Assembly (NCBI GenBank): GCA_934085675.1
Contig: CAKOHH010000005.1
Location: 1 to 64,000, forward strand
Direction: 5' to 3'
Origin: an uncultured Bacilli bacterium
GTDB lineage: Bacteria > Bacillota_I > Bacilli_A > RF39 > UBA660
DNA: 64,000 bases
Both the position numbers and the translations under genes were made by a program. Positions 55,218 to 63,564 of the stretch are shown here, in pieces. The notes beneath the pieces are model-generated. The model saw only the letters and a list, made by a program, of their open reading frames with translations, was not told the origin of the DNA and ran no database searches. The first letter of the stretch is position 1. Every line of letters starts with the position of its first letter.

Positions 55218-57415
55218 AAAAAATAATTTTAAGAATAGAAGGTATGACTTGCAGTGCTTGTTCAAGTAGTCTTGAAAAATATTTACTAAAACAAAAAGGC
55301 ATTGAGGATGCTTTAGTAAATTTAGTCATGTCTTCTGCAAGTATAAGTTATGACGATAGTCTTACCGAGGATGATTTAAATCAATTTGTGAAAGAAGCAG
55401 GTTTTAAATCTTTAGGTGTTTATCAAGAGCAGGAAGAAAAAGAGTCTCATAAAAAAGTGTACTTTGCTATTAATGGCTTACTAGCATTATTTGTTTTATA
55501 TGTTTCTATGTCTCACATGGTTCATTTGCCTGTCATACCTTTTCTAAATATGATGACATATCCTTTGAATTACGCGTTTTGTTTATTTCTGTTTAGCCTC
55601 TATTTCTTATATTTTGGTAAAGACATTATTATAAGTGGTATTAAAAATATCAAATATAAATCGCCCAACATGGATACACTTGTTATGTTAGGGGTTATGG
55701 CAAGTTTTTTATTAAGTACATTTAACTTAGGAATGATTTTAAAAGGAAATACCGATTATGTTGAGAATCTATATTTTGAAAGTGTCTGTGTTATTCTTTA
55801 CTTAATTAAGTTTGGAAGATATATAGATAATATCAGTAAGGAAAAAACAAAAGAAGCCATAAAAGGATTAGTAACTATCACCCCTAATAAAGCCCTTCTT
55901 TTTAAGGATAATGCAGAAAAAGAAGTATCTATAGATGAGGTAAAAAAAGGAGATATTTTAATAACAAGACCTGGAAATCGTTTTGCCGTAGATGGCATCG
56001 TGGTTAAAGGACATTCTCATGTTGATGAATCTTTTATCAGTGGGGAATCAACGCCTGTAAAAAAAGGTGAAAATGATAAAGTCGTAGCAGGTTCTATTAA
56101 TTTAGACGGTGAAATTTTTTATAAAGCTGTAAATATTGGCAAAGAGTCTACCATATCAGAAATTGTTAGATTAGTCGTTGAAGCTACCAATGCGAAAGCC
56201 CCTATCGCGCGTATTGCCGATAAAGTAAGTGGTGTTTTTGTTCCGATTGTTATTGTTCTTTCTCTTTTAACATTTATTATTCACTTGTTATTAGGATTTA
56301 CTTTTAGTGATTCTATTGTTTATCTTGTCAGTGTTCTTGTTTGTGCTTGTCCTTGTGCTTTAGGACTTGCTACTCCTCTTGCAATTGTTGTCAGTGAAGG
56401 ATTATGTGCTAAAAATGGAATTTTAGTAAAGAAATCAGCGATACTTGAAAATGCTAACAAAGTAAATGTTGTTGTTTTTGATAAAACGGGCACTTTAACT
56501 TATGGCAATTTAAGAATTTCTAAGGTAATAAATAAATCTTCTTATTCTGAGGACGATTTATTAAAACTTGTTTCTTCTTTAGAGATAAAATCCACTCATC
56601 CTATTGCCGGTGCCTTTAAAACTTATTTAGAAGATAATAATTTAAAAACATTAGAAGTCGAAAATTTTAAAAATATTCTCGGCGTAGGCTTATCAGGAAA
56701 AATAAATGATAAAGAATATTTGTTAGGTAGTCATAAAATTTTAGAACAATACCATATTGATAATGAACTTTTAAGTGCCGAAGAAGATTTATCACAAAAT
56801 GGTAATAGTATTGTTTATGTTGCTGAAAATAAAAAGGTCATTGCTCTAATCGGTGTAAAAGATATTATTAGAGATAATGCTAAAGAAGTTGTAAAAAAAC
56901 TAAAAGAATTAAATAAAGAAGTTATCATGCTAACAGGCGATAATGAAGTAACCGCTAAAAATATTGCTCAAAGTATTGGTATAGAAAAGGTCATTCCAGA
57001 AGTGTCTCCTAAGGATAAAGCCGAAGAAATAAAAAAATTAAAAGCCAAAGGTCTAAAAGTGATGATGGTAGGAGATGGTATCAATGACGCGCCAAGTTTA
57101 TCCATTGCTGATATTGGAGTCAGTTTAAATTCTGCTATTGACATTGCAGCTGATTCGGCAGATGTCATTTTGATGCGAAATGATTTGAATTCTATTTATC
57201 ATTTATTTGATATTAGTCAAAAAACGTTGCATAATATAAAAGGCAATTTGTTCTGGGCTTTTTTCTATAATGCTTGCATGATACCTATCGCCTGTGGCTT
57301 ATTTGAATTTATAGGTGTTAAAATGAATCCGATGCTTGCTGGTCTTACAATGACCTTATCTAGTTTTACTGTCATAATAAATGCTTTAAAACTAAAAAAA
57401 TGGAAAGGAAAATAA
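55214..57415 (+). CDS. copA: Copper-exporting P1B-type ATPase CopA
   Basis: 733 aa. One N-terminal HMA domain with GMTCSAC (Cys13, Cys16), eight TM segments, the ion-path CPC (379-381, in CACPCALGLATPLAI), phosphorylated Asp423 (DKTGTLT), HP motif (KSTHPIAGAF), TGDN and GDGINDAPSLSIADIGVSL. Typical CopA of Bacillota. The start codon overlaps the stop of the decayed HMA minigene, consistent with ancestral coupling. Confidence 0.93.
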   Translation: MKKIILRIEGMTCSACSSSLEKYLLKQKGIEDALVNLVMSSASISYDDSLTEDDLNQFVKEAGFKSLGVYQEQEEKESHKKVYFAINGLLALFVLYVSMSHMVHLPVIPFLNMMTYPLNYAFCLFLFSLYFLYFGKDIIISGIKNIKYKSPNMDTLVMLGVMASFLLSTFNLGMILKGNTDYVENLYFESVCVILYLIKFGRYIDNISKEKTKEAIKGLVTITPNKALLFKDNAEKEVSIDEVKKGDILITRPGNRFAVDGIVVKGHSHVDESFISGESTPVKKGENDKVVAGSINLDGEIFYKAVNIGKESTISEIVRLVVEATNAKAPIARIADKVSGVFVPIVIVLSLLTFIIHLLLGFTFSDSIVYLVSVLVCACPCALGLATPLAIVVSEGLCAKNGILVKKSAILENANKVNVVVFDKTGTLTYGNLRISKVINKSSYSEDDLLKLVSSLEIKSTHPIAGAFKTYLEDNNLKTLEVENFKNILGVGLSGKINDKEYLLGSHKILEQYHIDNELLSAEEDLSQNGNSIVYVAENKKVIALIGVKDIIRDNAKEVVKKLKELNKEVIMLTGDNEVTAKNIAQSIGIEKVIPEVSPKDKAEEIKKLKAKGLKVMMVGDGINDAPSLSIADIGVSLNSAIDIAADSADVILMRNDLNSIYHLFDISQKTLHNIKGNLFWAFFYNACMIPIACGLFEFIGVKMNPMLAGLTMTLSSFTVIINALKLKKWKGK

Positions 57416-57418
57416 AAT

Positions 57419-57649
57419 ATGTTTCATAAAAAGATTAGAAAAATAGTTACTATTGAAGGTATGATGTGTAATCATTGCAAAAATAAAGTAGAAAGTTCTT
57501 TAAAAGGACTAGAAAATGTGACGAAGGTTAAAGTGAATTTAGCTAATAAAAGGGCTGAAATTTATTCAAATGCCGTGATTAGTGATGAAGATATTAAAAA
57601 AACTATTACAAATCTTGGTTACCAAGTAACTAGTATTGAAGGAAAATGA
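57419..57649 (+). CDS. copZ: CopZ-like copper chaperone
   Basis: 76-aa HMA domain: EGMMCNHCKNKVESSLKGL with Cys17/Cys20 as the MxCxxC metal site, and NLANKRAEIYSN plus a C-terminal GYQV. It begins 3 nt after copA, in the order copA-copZ. This intact copy may replace the broken HMA upstream of copA. Confidence 0.9.
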   Translation: MFHKKIRKIVTIEGMMCNHCKNKVESSLKGLENVTKVKVNLANKRAEIYSNAVISDEDIKKTITNLGYQVTSIEGK

Positions 57650-57651
57650 TT

Positions 57652-57762
57652 ATGAAAAGAATAGTTGTTCTTTTCATACTATTTACTTTTATTTTTTCGG
57701 TAACTGGATGTAATTAAAAGGAAACAGAGATAACTGATGATGAAAAAGTTAAGGAGGAAAAT
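57652..57762 (+). pseudogene. Lipoprotein signal peptide remnant
   Basis: ATG 57652 opens MKRIVVLFILFTFIFSVTGC, an ideal lipoprotein signal with lipobox SVTGC, then Asn and a TAA stop at 57715-57717. The same frame then continues KETEITDDEKVKEE up to the next ATG region without a domain. Either a 21-residue lipopeptide or, more likely, a lipoprotein gene truncated by a nonsense codon and lost 3' part. Confidence 0.5.
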
Positions 57763-57763
57763 A

Positions 57764-58717
57764 ATGGGCTATTTAGATGAGTATATTTTAGAAGTAAAAA
57801 AATACATTGCAATACATCCTGATATAACAGAACTAGAACTTATAAGATATGTTTACTTAACTCTTGGTGAAAGATTATCTTTTAATGAAAAATTTTTGCC
57901 ATTTGGAAATAGTAAAACAAGACAAAATATGTATAAATATCATAGTCAATTTAAAAATGATTTAGAAGAATGCTTTAAAAACGCCAAAATCATCTGTAAA
58001 TCTTCTTCTTATATTTTAGAATATATCTTAAGGTCTTTTAAAGTGGATATTAAAACATTAGTGGATCAAGATGATATAAGAAAATGTCCTCATGTTTATA
58101 ATATGATAAAGCAAAAAGATGGTCGGACTTATTTTGTTGATCTTCAAGAAGATTTATATAATATTCAATCTCATTATTTTACGAAAAATTTTGGTATTGA
58201 TTCTATCAAAGAAATGAATATGGTTATTTCAAGATTCGAACAAGAACAAATAGATAGAAAAATTGGGTATATTTCATCTGATTATTATTATGCAGATGAA
58301 TATTTATATTTAATTAGGCTCATTTCTGATTCTATTCCTGATTTTAGAGAAAAGGTACAATTTATTTTAGAAAATATCGACGTTTATTCTTTAGAAAAGA
58401 TGGGATATACGGATATAGAATGGCATCATAAAACAATATTAGAACATTTTTTTAATAAAGATGAATTTGATTATCAAAAATCAATGGGAAAAATCAGAAT
58501 GATAGACTGTTATAAAGATATAAATGGGGAACGGAAGTATATTCTTTGTATATCTGTTCAAACTGGCCAATTAACAGACATTTATTTATATAATAGAAAA
58601 CGAGCCAAATATTGTAAAGTGGATATTAGTAATTTTGCTCATGCGGTTAAAAACGGTTTAATTGTACATAATTGTTCAGTGCCCAATTTAAATAGAATTT
58701 TAAAAAAAATCAATTAA
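57764..58717 (+). CDS. Transglutaminase-like cysteine hydrolase (putative)
   Basis: 317 aa, cytosolic. ATG 57764 follows AAGGAGG. A possible C-H-D triad is Cys78 (KIICKSSSY), His110 (CPHVYNMI) and Asp126 (FVDLQEDL), in transglutaminase/papain-like order and spacing, with DGRTYFVDLQEDL resembling the family's His-to-Asp hairpin. A second conserved-looking block is near the C-terminus (KYILCISVQTGQ). Function and substrate unknown; it follows the copper genes but may have no link to them. Confidence 0.55.
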   Translation: MGYLDEYILEVKKYIAIHPDITELELIRYVYLTLGERLSFNEKFLPFGNSKTRQNMYKYHSQFKNDLEECFKNAKIICKSSSYILEYILRSFKVDIKTLVDQDDIRKCPHVYNMIKQKDGRTYFVDLQEDLYNIQSHYFTKNFGIDSIKEMNMVISRFEQEQIDRKIGYISSDYYYADEYLYLIRLISDSIPDFREKVQFILENIDVYSLEKMGYTDIEWHHKTILEHFFNKDEFDYQKSMGKIRMIDCYKDINGERKYILCISVQTGQLTDIYLYNRKRAKYCKVDISNFAHAVKNGLIVHNCSVPNLNRILKKIN

Positions 58718-58969
58718 CTGCAATTTGATTTTTAGTTTGTTCAATTCCTAGTTGATTTATATAATCATGAAAAATATTTATAATGGTGACTAGGAGATAA
58801 AAAAACGATTATTTTAAATATCGAAATTTATCTATAACAGGAGAAATACTTTCTGAAGAAAAAGAATTATTTGATAAATTTTATCAAAATACCAAGGCAT
58901 GATTCAATAATTGTTAAAACGACAATAACATATTTAGGTAATTATCATACAATACTTTAGGTGATAAAT
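58718..58969. other. Gap with possible remnant
   Basis: No supported gene. An open stretch in one frame (NDYFKYRNLSITGEILSEEK..., 58804-58902) has no start codon and may be the 3' end of a lost gene. Otherwise AT-rich. Confidence 0.4.
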
Positions 58970-60154
58970 ATGGCTAAAAAAATTGTGATAGACGCAGGTC
59001 ATGGGGGAGATGATCCTGGAACAAGTGCCAATGGTATTATAGAAAAAAATAAAACGTTGGAAATAAGCAAATATTTACATAAAAGGTTTGATGAACTTGG
59101 CATTGAAAATAGTATGACAAGAACAGATGATAGTACCTTAGGTCCAAAAGAAAGACCGATAAAAGCTCAAAGTTTTTATGGGAATGGGAATGATGTTTTG
59201 CTTATATCTAATCACATTAATGCCGGTGGTGGTGATGGTGCGGAAATTATTTATGCTTTGAGAAATAATGATAAATTGGCTAAGACAATAGCAAATGAAT
59301 TTATTCGCTCAGGCCAAAATGTTCGTAAGTATTATCAAAGAAGATTGCCAAGTGACCCATCTAAAGATTATTACTATATTTTAAGAGATACTCCTAATAA
59401 TGAATCTATTATTGTTGAATATGGCTTTGCAGATAGTACAGGTGATGATGTCAATCTTTTGAAAAATGATTGGCAAGAATTGGCGGAAGCTGTTGTAAGG
59501 GGTGTTGCTAATTACTTAGGAGTTGCCTATACACCAAGTAGTGGCTCGTCTAATACTTATATTGTAAAACCAGGTGATACTTTATGGACGATTGCTAGAA
59601 AATATGGTGTGACAGTTTCAGAATTAAAAGAAAAAAATAATTTAACAGATAATAGTTTATCTATTAATCAAGTTTTAATTATCCCAACTAAAGATGAAGA
59701 TAATGAAAGTACATATATTGTTCAAAAAGGTGACAACCTTTATAGTATTGCCAACCGGTTTAATCTAACGGTTAATGAATTAAAGGACTTAAATAATCTT
59801 ACAAGTGATTTTTTAAGCGTAGGCCAAACTCTTAAGGTTAAGAAAAATAGTCAGAGTTCTTCAGGAAATACCTATATTGTAAAACCAGGTGATAACTTAT
59901 ATCAAATTGCCTTAAAAAATAACACAAGTGTTGATGAACTTAAAGCATATAATAATTTAACAAGTAATCTTTTAAGTGTAGGGCAAATCCTTAAAATTCC
60001 AACTAGTACCGAGAATGCTATTTATACAGTTTCTAAAGGCGACAATCTTTACTCCATAGCAAGAAAGTACAATACTACAGTTGATGCCATAAAAAAGCAA
60101 AATAATTTAACAAGTAATTTATTAAGTATTGGTCAAAAACTCATAATACCATAA
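58970..60154 (+). CDS. N-acetylmuramoyl-L-alanine amidase with four LysM repeats
   Basis: 394 aa. The Amidase_3 catalytic domain (1-180) has VIDAGHGGDDPGTSA, ISNHINAGGGDG and IVEYGFADS with catalytic Glu. Four LysM modules follow (near residues 197, 247, 303 and 351), each with the NNLT...LSxxQ-type repeat. No signal peptide or TM segment is visible, suggesting a lysis-dependent or spore-internal role, or an endolysin-like origin. ATG 58970 after TTTAGGTGAT. Confidence 0.87.
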   Translation: MAKKIVIDAGHGGDDPGTSANGIIEKNKTLEISKYLHKRFDELGIENSMTRTDDSTLGPKERPIKAQSFYGNGNDVLLISNHINAGGGDGAEIIYALRNNDKLAKTIANEFIRSGQNVRKYYQRRLPSDPSKDYYYILRDTPNNESIIVEYGFADSTGDDVNLLKNDWQELAEAVVRGVANYLGVAYTPSSGSSNTYIVKPGDTLWTIARKYGVTVSELKEKNNLTDNSLSINQVLIIPTKDEDNESTYIVQKGDNLYSIANRFNLTVNELKDLNNLTSDFLSVGQTLKVKKNSQSSSGNTYIVKPGDNLYQIALKNNTSVDELKAYNNLTSNLLSVGQILKIPTSTENAIYTVSKGDNLYSIARKYNTTVDAIKKQNNLTSNLLSIGQKLIIP

Positions 60155-60186
60155 AAAACAGTTCATATATTGAGCTGTTTTTTTTT
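60155..60186. terminator. Bidirectional terminator between amidase and SleB-like gene
   Basis: AACAGTTCA/TGAGCTGTT stem with A run on the left and T run on the right, serving the two convergent genes. Confidence 0.8.
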
Positions 60187-60192
60187 AAATCG

Positions 60193-60618
60193 TTAATTAT
60201 AAATTTCACTACATTGACCTTTTTGAGGATTATAAAAACAATGTCCTTTATAACTACCAGCAAGAGGTTGGGTATACCAAGTTGATTTACAACCTTTATT
60301 CTTAGAAGGTGCATAAAACCACAAAGCATGCGTTGCAGGATAATAATATTCTCCTTTTAAAATTCTTTCAGCTAAGTTTTTTTCTAATTTTGTTGGACTA
60401 GCTTGGAATAAAGAACTATTTATACCCACAAATTGATTAGGTTGATAAATGGCATCATATATTGTATTGATTTTTTTAAATGTATAACAATTTGCTAAGG
60501 CTCTATTTACAACGACATTTCCAACCATAAGCATGCCAAGGTCACCTTCAGCTAATGCTTCAGCCCGCATAATTCTGGCTAATAATTCTTTTTCCTTTGC
60601 TGTATATTGAATAATCAT
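60193..60618 (-). CDS. SleB/CwlJ-like spore cortex hydrolase
   Basis: 141 aa, Hydrolase_2 family. Catalytic region ARIMRAEALAEGDLGMLMVGNVVVNRA with the probable acid Glu near residue 20, and C-terminal HALWFYAPSKNKGCKSTWY and GHCFY. Such proteins are lytic transglycosylases of germination. It lacks a signal peptide, as CwlJ does. ATG 60618 preferred; the GTG at 60627 lies in the ribosome-binding site. Confidence 0.82.
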   Translation of the reverse strand: MIIQYTAKEKELLARIMRAEALAEGDLGMLMVGNVVVNRALANCYTFKKINTIYDAIYQPNQFVGINSSLFQASPTKLEKNLAERILKGEYYYPATHALWFYAPSKNKGCKSTWYTQPLAGSYKGHCFYNPQKGQCSEIYN

Positions 60619-60627
60619 AATAATCAC

Positions 60628-61119
60628 CTAAAATAGTGTATGTAAAATTTTCTTAATTGTTTTTTATATGATATTCTACAAGTATAAAATAATAATTTAA
60701 AGAGGAGAAAAATTTGAAAATACAAATAATTGGTTCAGGAAGCATGTTGACAAAATTTAATAATGCTTGTTATCTTATACTAAATTAATGATTTTGCTTG
60801 ATAATGGGTTTTCTAGTTGGTTTATGTTAAAATTTTTTAGAAATGTCACTTTTTTGCTATTGGACAGATAAACAACAAAGGTGAACTTTGTTGACAAAAT
60901 CATAATAATTGTAACTTTTATTTTTGGATATTGCCTATAACTAATTTTGCAAGTGCAAAATAAGAAATAATAGCATAAAGTCTTTATTTATATAGAAGAA
61001 CTAAAGGTAGTGATATCAATTTCCTCATCCTACTTAATAATTACCAAAAATTTACTTAAAGTAACTTGAAAAAATACTATTTTTAGTATACAGTATTTTA
61101 AAAGAAGGGAGAGTTGTTA
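60628..61119. other. Non-coding gap around the MBL relic
   Basis: About 490 bp without an intact gene, containing the relic at 60714 and further decayed sequence to 61080. A GGGAGAG ribosome-binding site at 61107-61113 serves the next gene. No promoter or RNA gene recognised. Confidence 0.5.
60714..60990 (+). pseudogene. MBL-fold (RNase Z-like) gene remnant
   Basis: A good GAGGAG site precedes TTG 60714, opening MKIQIIGSGSMLTKFNNACY followed by LILN and TAA at 60786-60788. IIGSGSMLTKFNNACYLI is typical of the first strands of MBL-fold proteins, where the HxHxDH motif normally follows. No metal motif survives in any frame, and later fragments are broken by several stops. Clear N-terminal relic; extent of the 3' part uncertain. 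Confidence 0.5.
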
Positions 61120-61479
61120 ATGGAAGAAGTTTTTAATGTGGGAGACCCAACAAAAGAAAATATAGATTATGCTTTTAAAAATTTGATTTTTTATATTACA
61201 GCCTCAACTCAAATAAATATATATAATGAGCAAAAAGAGAATTTTAAAAAAGTATTTACTGAAATTATTGAGATTTTAGCAACATATGTAAATAAAGGAA
61301 GTTTAGCGTCTATAAGTGAAGAAAAATTACAAAATATAAAATTCGATTTAATTGATTTAGATACTGAAACAAAATCTTTAAAATCTTATTTTGCTGAATG
61401 GTCATTGTTATGGTTAGATGCAATTATTTCTTTGAGAATGTCAGAAATTAAATTGGGAGGTGTTAATAATGGCAGATAG
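61120..61479 (+). CDS. Hypothetical protein, partner of CFI-box-like protein
   Basis: 119 aa, soluble, mostly helical by appearance, acidic. No motif recognised. ATG 61120 follows GGGAGAG. Overlaps the next gene by 11 nt, so the two are probably translated together. Confidence 0.65.
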   Translation: MEEVFNVGDPTKENIDYAFKNLIFYITASTQINIYNEQKENFKKVFTEIIEILATYVNKGSLASISEEKLQNIKFDLIDLDTETKSLKSYFAEWSLLWLDAIISLRMSEIKLGGVNNGR

Positions 61480-62047
61480 AGATAAATATGGAAATTATGT
61501 AAATGATAAAGGAGTCACTATAAAAATTAATACAGATAAAAGCGGTAATGAACACATCAGTTTTTATGGTGGTGAAGTAGATAAACCGCATGATGCAGCC
61601 CATGTTAATATAAATTATGATAAAGAATCTTGGAGTTCTACAACACATGGTCCAGATAAAAATGATACAAATTCGGGATCTGGTGGTTGTTATTTGACTT
61701 CGGCCTGTATGAAGTATTTTCAAGAAAATTTTGATGATAATTGTTATGAATTGACAGTATTAAGGTGGTTTAGAGATAATTTTGTATCAAAAGAAGATAT
61801 AGAACACTATTATGAAGTTGCACCTATTATTGTTGAAAGTATTAATAATGAAGAAAAATCAGATATAATATATAATTATATATATGATAATATAGTTGAC
61901 TATTGTGTTGGGCAAATAGAACAAGGAAACTATGATAAAGCGTATAGTAGGTACAAAAGTAGTGTTTTAACATTAGAAGAACAATTTGTTAGACCTAAAT
62001 TAGAAAAAAGATTAGTACAGGTTTTAAAACTAAAAAAACATAGTTAG
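61469..62047 (+). CDS. CFI-box-CTERM-like domain protein
   Basis: 192 aa. Residues 1-70 are Asn/Asp/Lys-rich and repetitive (RDKYGNYVNDKGVTIKIN...), with a GSGSGG linker. Residues 73-125 (GGCYLTSACMKYF, LRWFRDNF, HYYEVAPIIVESI) fit the CFI-box-type C-terminal module: Cys pair, LRxFRD, YYxxxP. ATG 61469 after GGGAGGTG. Function unknown. Confidence 0.6.
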   Translation: MADRDKYGNYVNDKGVTIKINTDKSGNEHISFYGGEVDKPHDAAHVNINYDKESWSSTTHGPDKNDTNSGSGGCYLTSACMKYFQENFDDNCYELTVLRWFRDNFVSKEDIEHYYEVAPIIVESINNEEKSDIIYNYIYDNIVDYCVGQIEQGNYDKAYSRYKSSVLTLEEQFVRPKLEKRLVQVLKLKKHS

Positions 62048-62144
62048 ATTTAGTTAACGAAATAGTTAATCTGAATTAGATAATAATATACTACATAAGC
62101 AAGTTGGAAACACTAAAAAAATACTAGAAATATCCCAGTAGGTA

Positions 62145-62153
62145 TGTTATAAT
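62145..62153 (+). promoter_or_regulatory. Extended -10 promoter of tRNA-Trp
   Basis: TGTTATAAT at 62145-62153, start near 62160. Preceded by ATATCCCAGTAGGTAT (62129-62144), similar in position and shape to the CsoR-like operator at 54973. Confidence 0.55.
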
Positions 62154-62172
62154 GAACTTGCTTTTGTTTTTT

Positions 62173-62246
62173 AGAGGCGTGGTATAATGGTAGCATAGGA
62201 GTCTCCAAAACTTTTGATGGGAGTTCGATTCTCTCCGCCTCTGCCA
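62173..62246 (+). tRNA. trnW: tRNA-Trp (anticodon CCA)
   Basis: Acceptor stem AGAGGCG/CGCCTCT, anticodon stem GGAGT/ACTTT with loop CTCCAAA giving anticodon CCA, T-arm GGGAG-TTCGATT-CTCTC, discriminator G and encoded CCA (62244-62246). The GTCTCCAAAA segment and 3' half resemble E. coli tRNA-Trp. A lone tRNA gene, at the left edge of the putative mobile element. Confidence 0.95.
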
Positions 62247-62285
62247 TTTAGAAATCTGCTCCAACTTTTGGAGTTAAAATATCTA

Positions 62286-62330
62286 AAAACGTTTGATTTT
62301 AAACGGAAATCGAGCGTTTTTTGTTTTTTA
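62286..62330 (+). terminator. Terminator after tRNA-Trp
   Basis: AAAACG/CGTTTT outer stem and GATTT/AAATC inner stem, followed by Ts. Confidence 0.65.
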
Positions 62331-62347
62331 CAAAATGGTGTAAAAAA

Positions 62348-62641
62348 ATGGATATTTTAATGGATGATTTGAACCAAAATGCTCAATTCGAGAAAAAAAT
62401 TGCCTAATTATGCAGTTTAAATGATGTTAAATGTAATTTAAAACAAGGTAAAATATTAATTATTCAAAATACCAATATTAGTTTCATACAATCTCATCAG
62501 ATAGAAATAATTATTAAAGTTAAAATATTATTACTATTCTATTTTAATGCAGATAATTTATTTCTATATAACCGAACATTGCCTATCGATACGAAGAAAT
62601 TAGATATCTTGATTAAAGATATTAAGAATAAGGTATCATAG
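62348..62641 (+). pseudogene. Unrecognised small gene with internal stop
   Basis: One continuous frame of 97 codons from ATG 62348 to TAG 62639-62641, broken once by TAA at 62405-62407 (after MDILMDDLNQNAQFEKKIA). Downstream part includes LNDVKCNLKQGKILIIQNTN. No homologue recognised; probably a decayed element gene. Confidence 0.4.
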
Positions 62642-62667
62642 CGTCTGTTAAAAGAAAACTAATTAAA

Positions 62668-63516
62668 AAACTACTATTAATGATGAGACAATAGTTAGTT
62701 TAAAAGAGATGGGTAATATTTATGAAGTGTTTTGGCGCGAGCATAAAAATAATAAAGCTCCAATCACTAAATTAGATAAAGATCATTATATAGTAATGCT
62801 ACTGGTGAAGCAAAAAAAGTAAACATATTAAAAATAGATATGAAAATAAATCGCAATCATCTCAAAGTTTTAAGCGATTAAGAGACTTAATCAATACCAA
62901 TGCTACCGAGATAAAAAATTGTAAGTGGATTACATTAATTTATAGAGAACAGGTCACTGATACTATTAGAGCATATAAAGATTTCGAAAAATTTATTAAA
63001 AGGTTTAAATATAGGTATGGTGATGTAGAATACATTAACGTACGTGAACCACAAGGAAATGGTAGATGGCATTTTCATTGCCTATTAATATTTCCTAGTA
63101 AAACACAACAACTAAATAATAATATTGATAATGTAGGTGCATATCTATCAGCACATATAAGCAATATTTCGATAGAAGAAGCAGATAAATTAAATATTAA
63201 CTATGATGAATCTGATATTAAAGAAGTAAATATAATTGATGGTATTAAAACTAGCAATCCTAAATACTATATTAAAGGAGATAGATTAAATTTATATCCA
63301 CCTGTTTTTAGATTGTATAGAACATCTAGAGGTATTAAACAACCAAAAAAAGAATATTTAACATATAAAGAGGCAAAAGAAAAAATAGGCTTATCCGAGC
63401 CTACTTATTCTAGATTAATACAAATAGATATTGATGGACAATTTAGTAAAAAAATTATCTATGAGGATTATAACATAAAGAGAAAAAAATATTCAAAAAA
63501 AAACGGGTATAGCTAA
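62668..63516 (+). pseudogene. Rolling-circle Rep (HUH endonuclease) pseudogene
   Basis: Three reading frames join into one Rep. The first (up to about 62795) reads TIVSLKEMGNIYEVFWREHK; near 62795 and again near 62820 single A losses shift the frame, after which it is open to TAA 63516. The HUH motif is HFH (63070-63078) in GRWHFHCLLIF, and a candidate catalytic Tyr is in VGAYLSAHI (63142-63144). The region between them is short for such proteins, suggesting a further internal deletion. The intact C-terminal end includes NLYPPVFRLYRTSRGIKQP, typical of Bacillota element Reps. Confidence 0.7.
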
Positions 63517-63527
63517 TAAGGATATTA

Positions 63528-63564
63528 AAAATACTACTAATAGTAGAAATAGTAGTATTTTTTT
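63528..63564 (+). terminator. Terminator after the Rep pseudogene
   Basis: AAAATACTACT/AGTAGTATTTT stem with an intervening loop and a T run. Confidence 0.75.

Noticed and set aside
61463..61723. Minus-strand frame opposite the CFI-box gene
   Set aside because: Overlaps the better-supported + strand gene with a strong ribosome-binding site; no signal of its own.
423..63516. Mycoplasma genetic code (TGA = Trp)
   Set aside because: TGA ends several genes (for example pth upstream gene at 6003-6005 and the M23 gene at 33048-33050), Trp codons are TGG, and the tRNA-Trp is CCA only.
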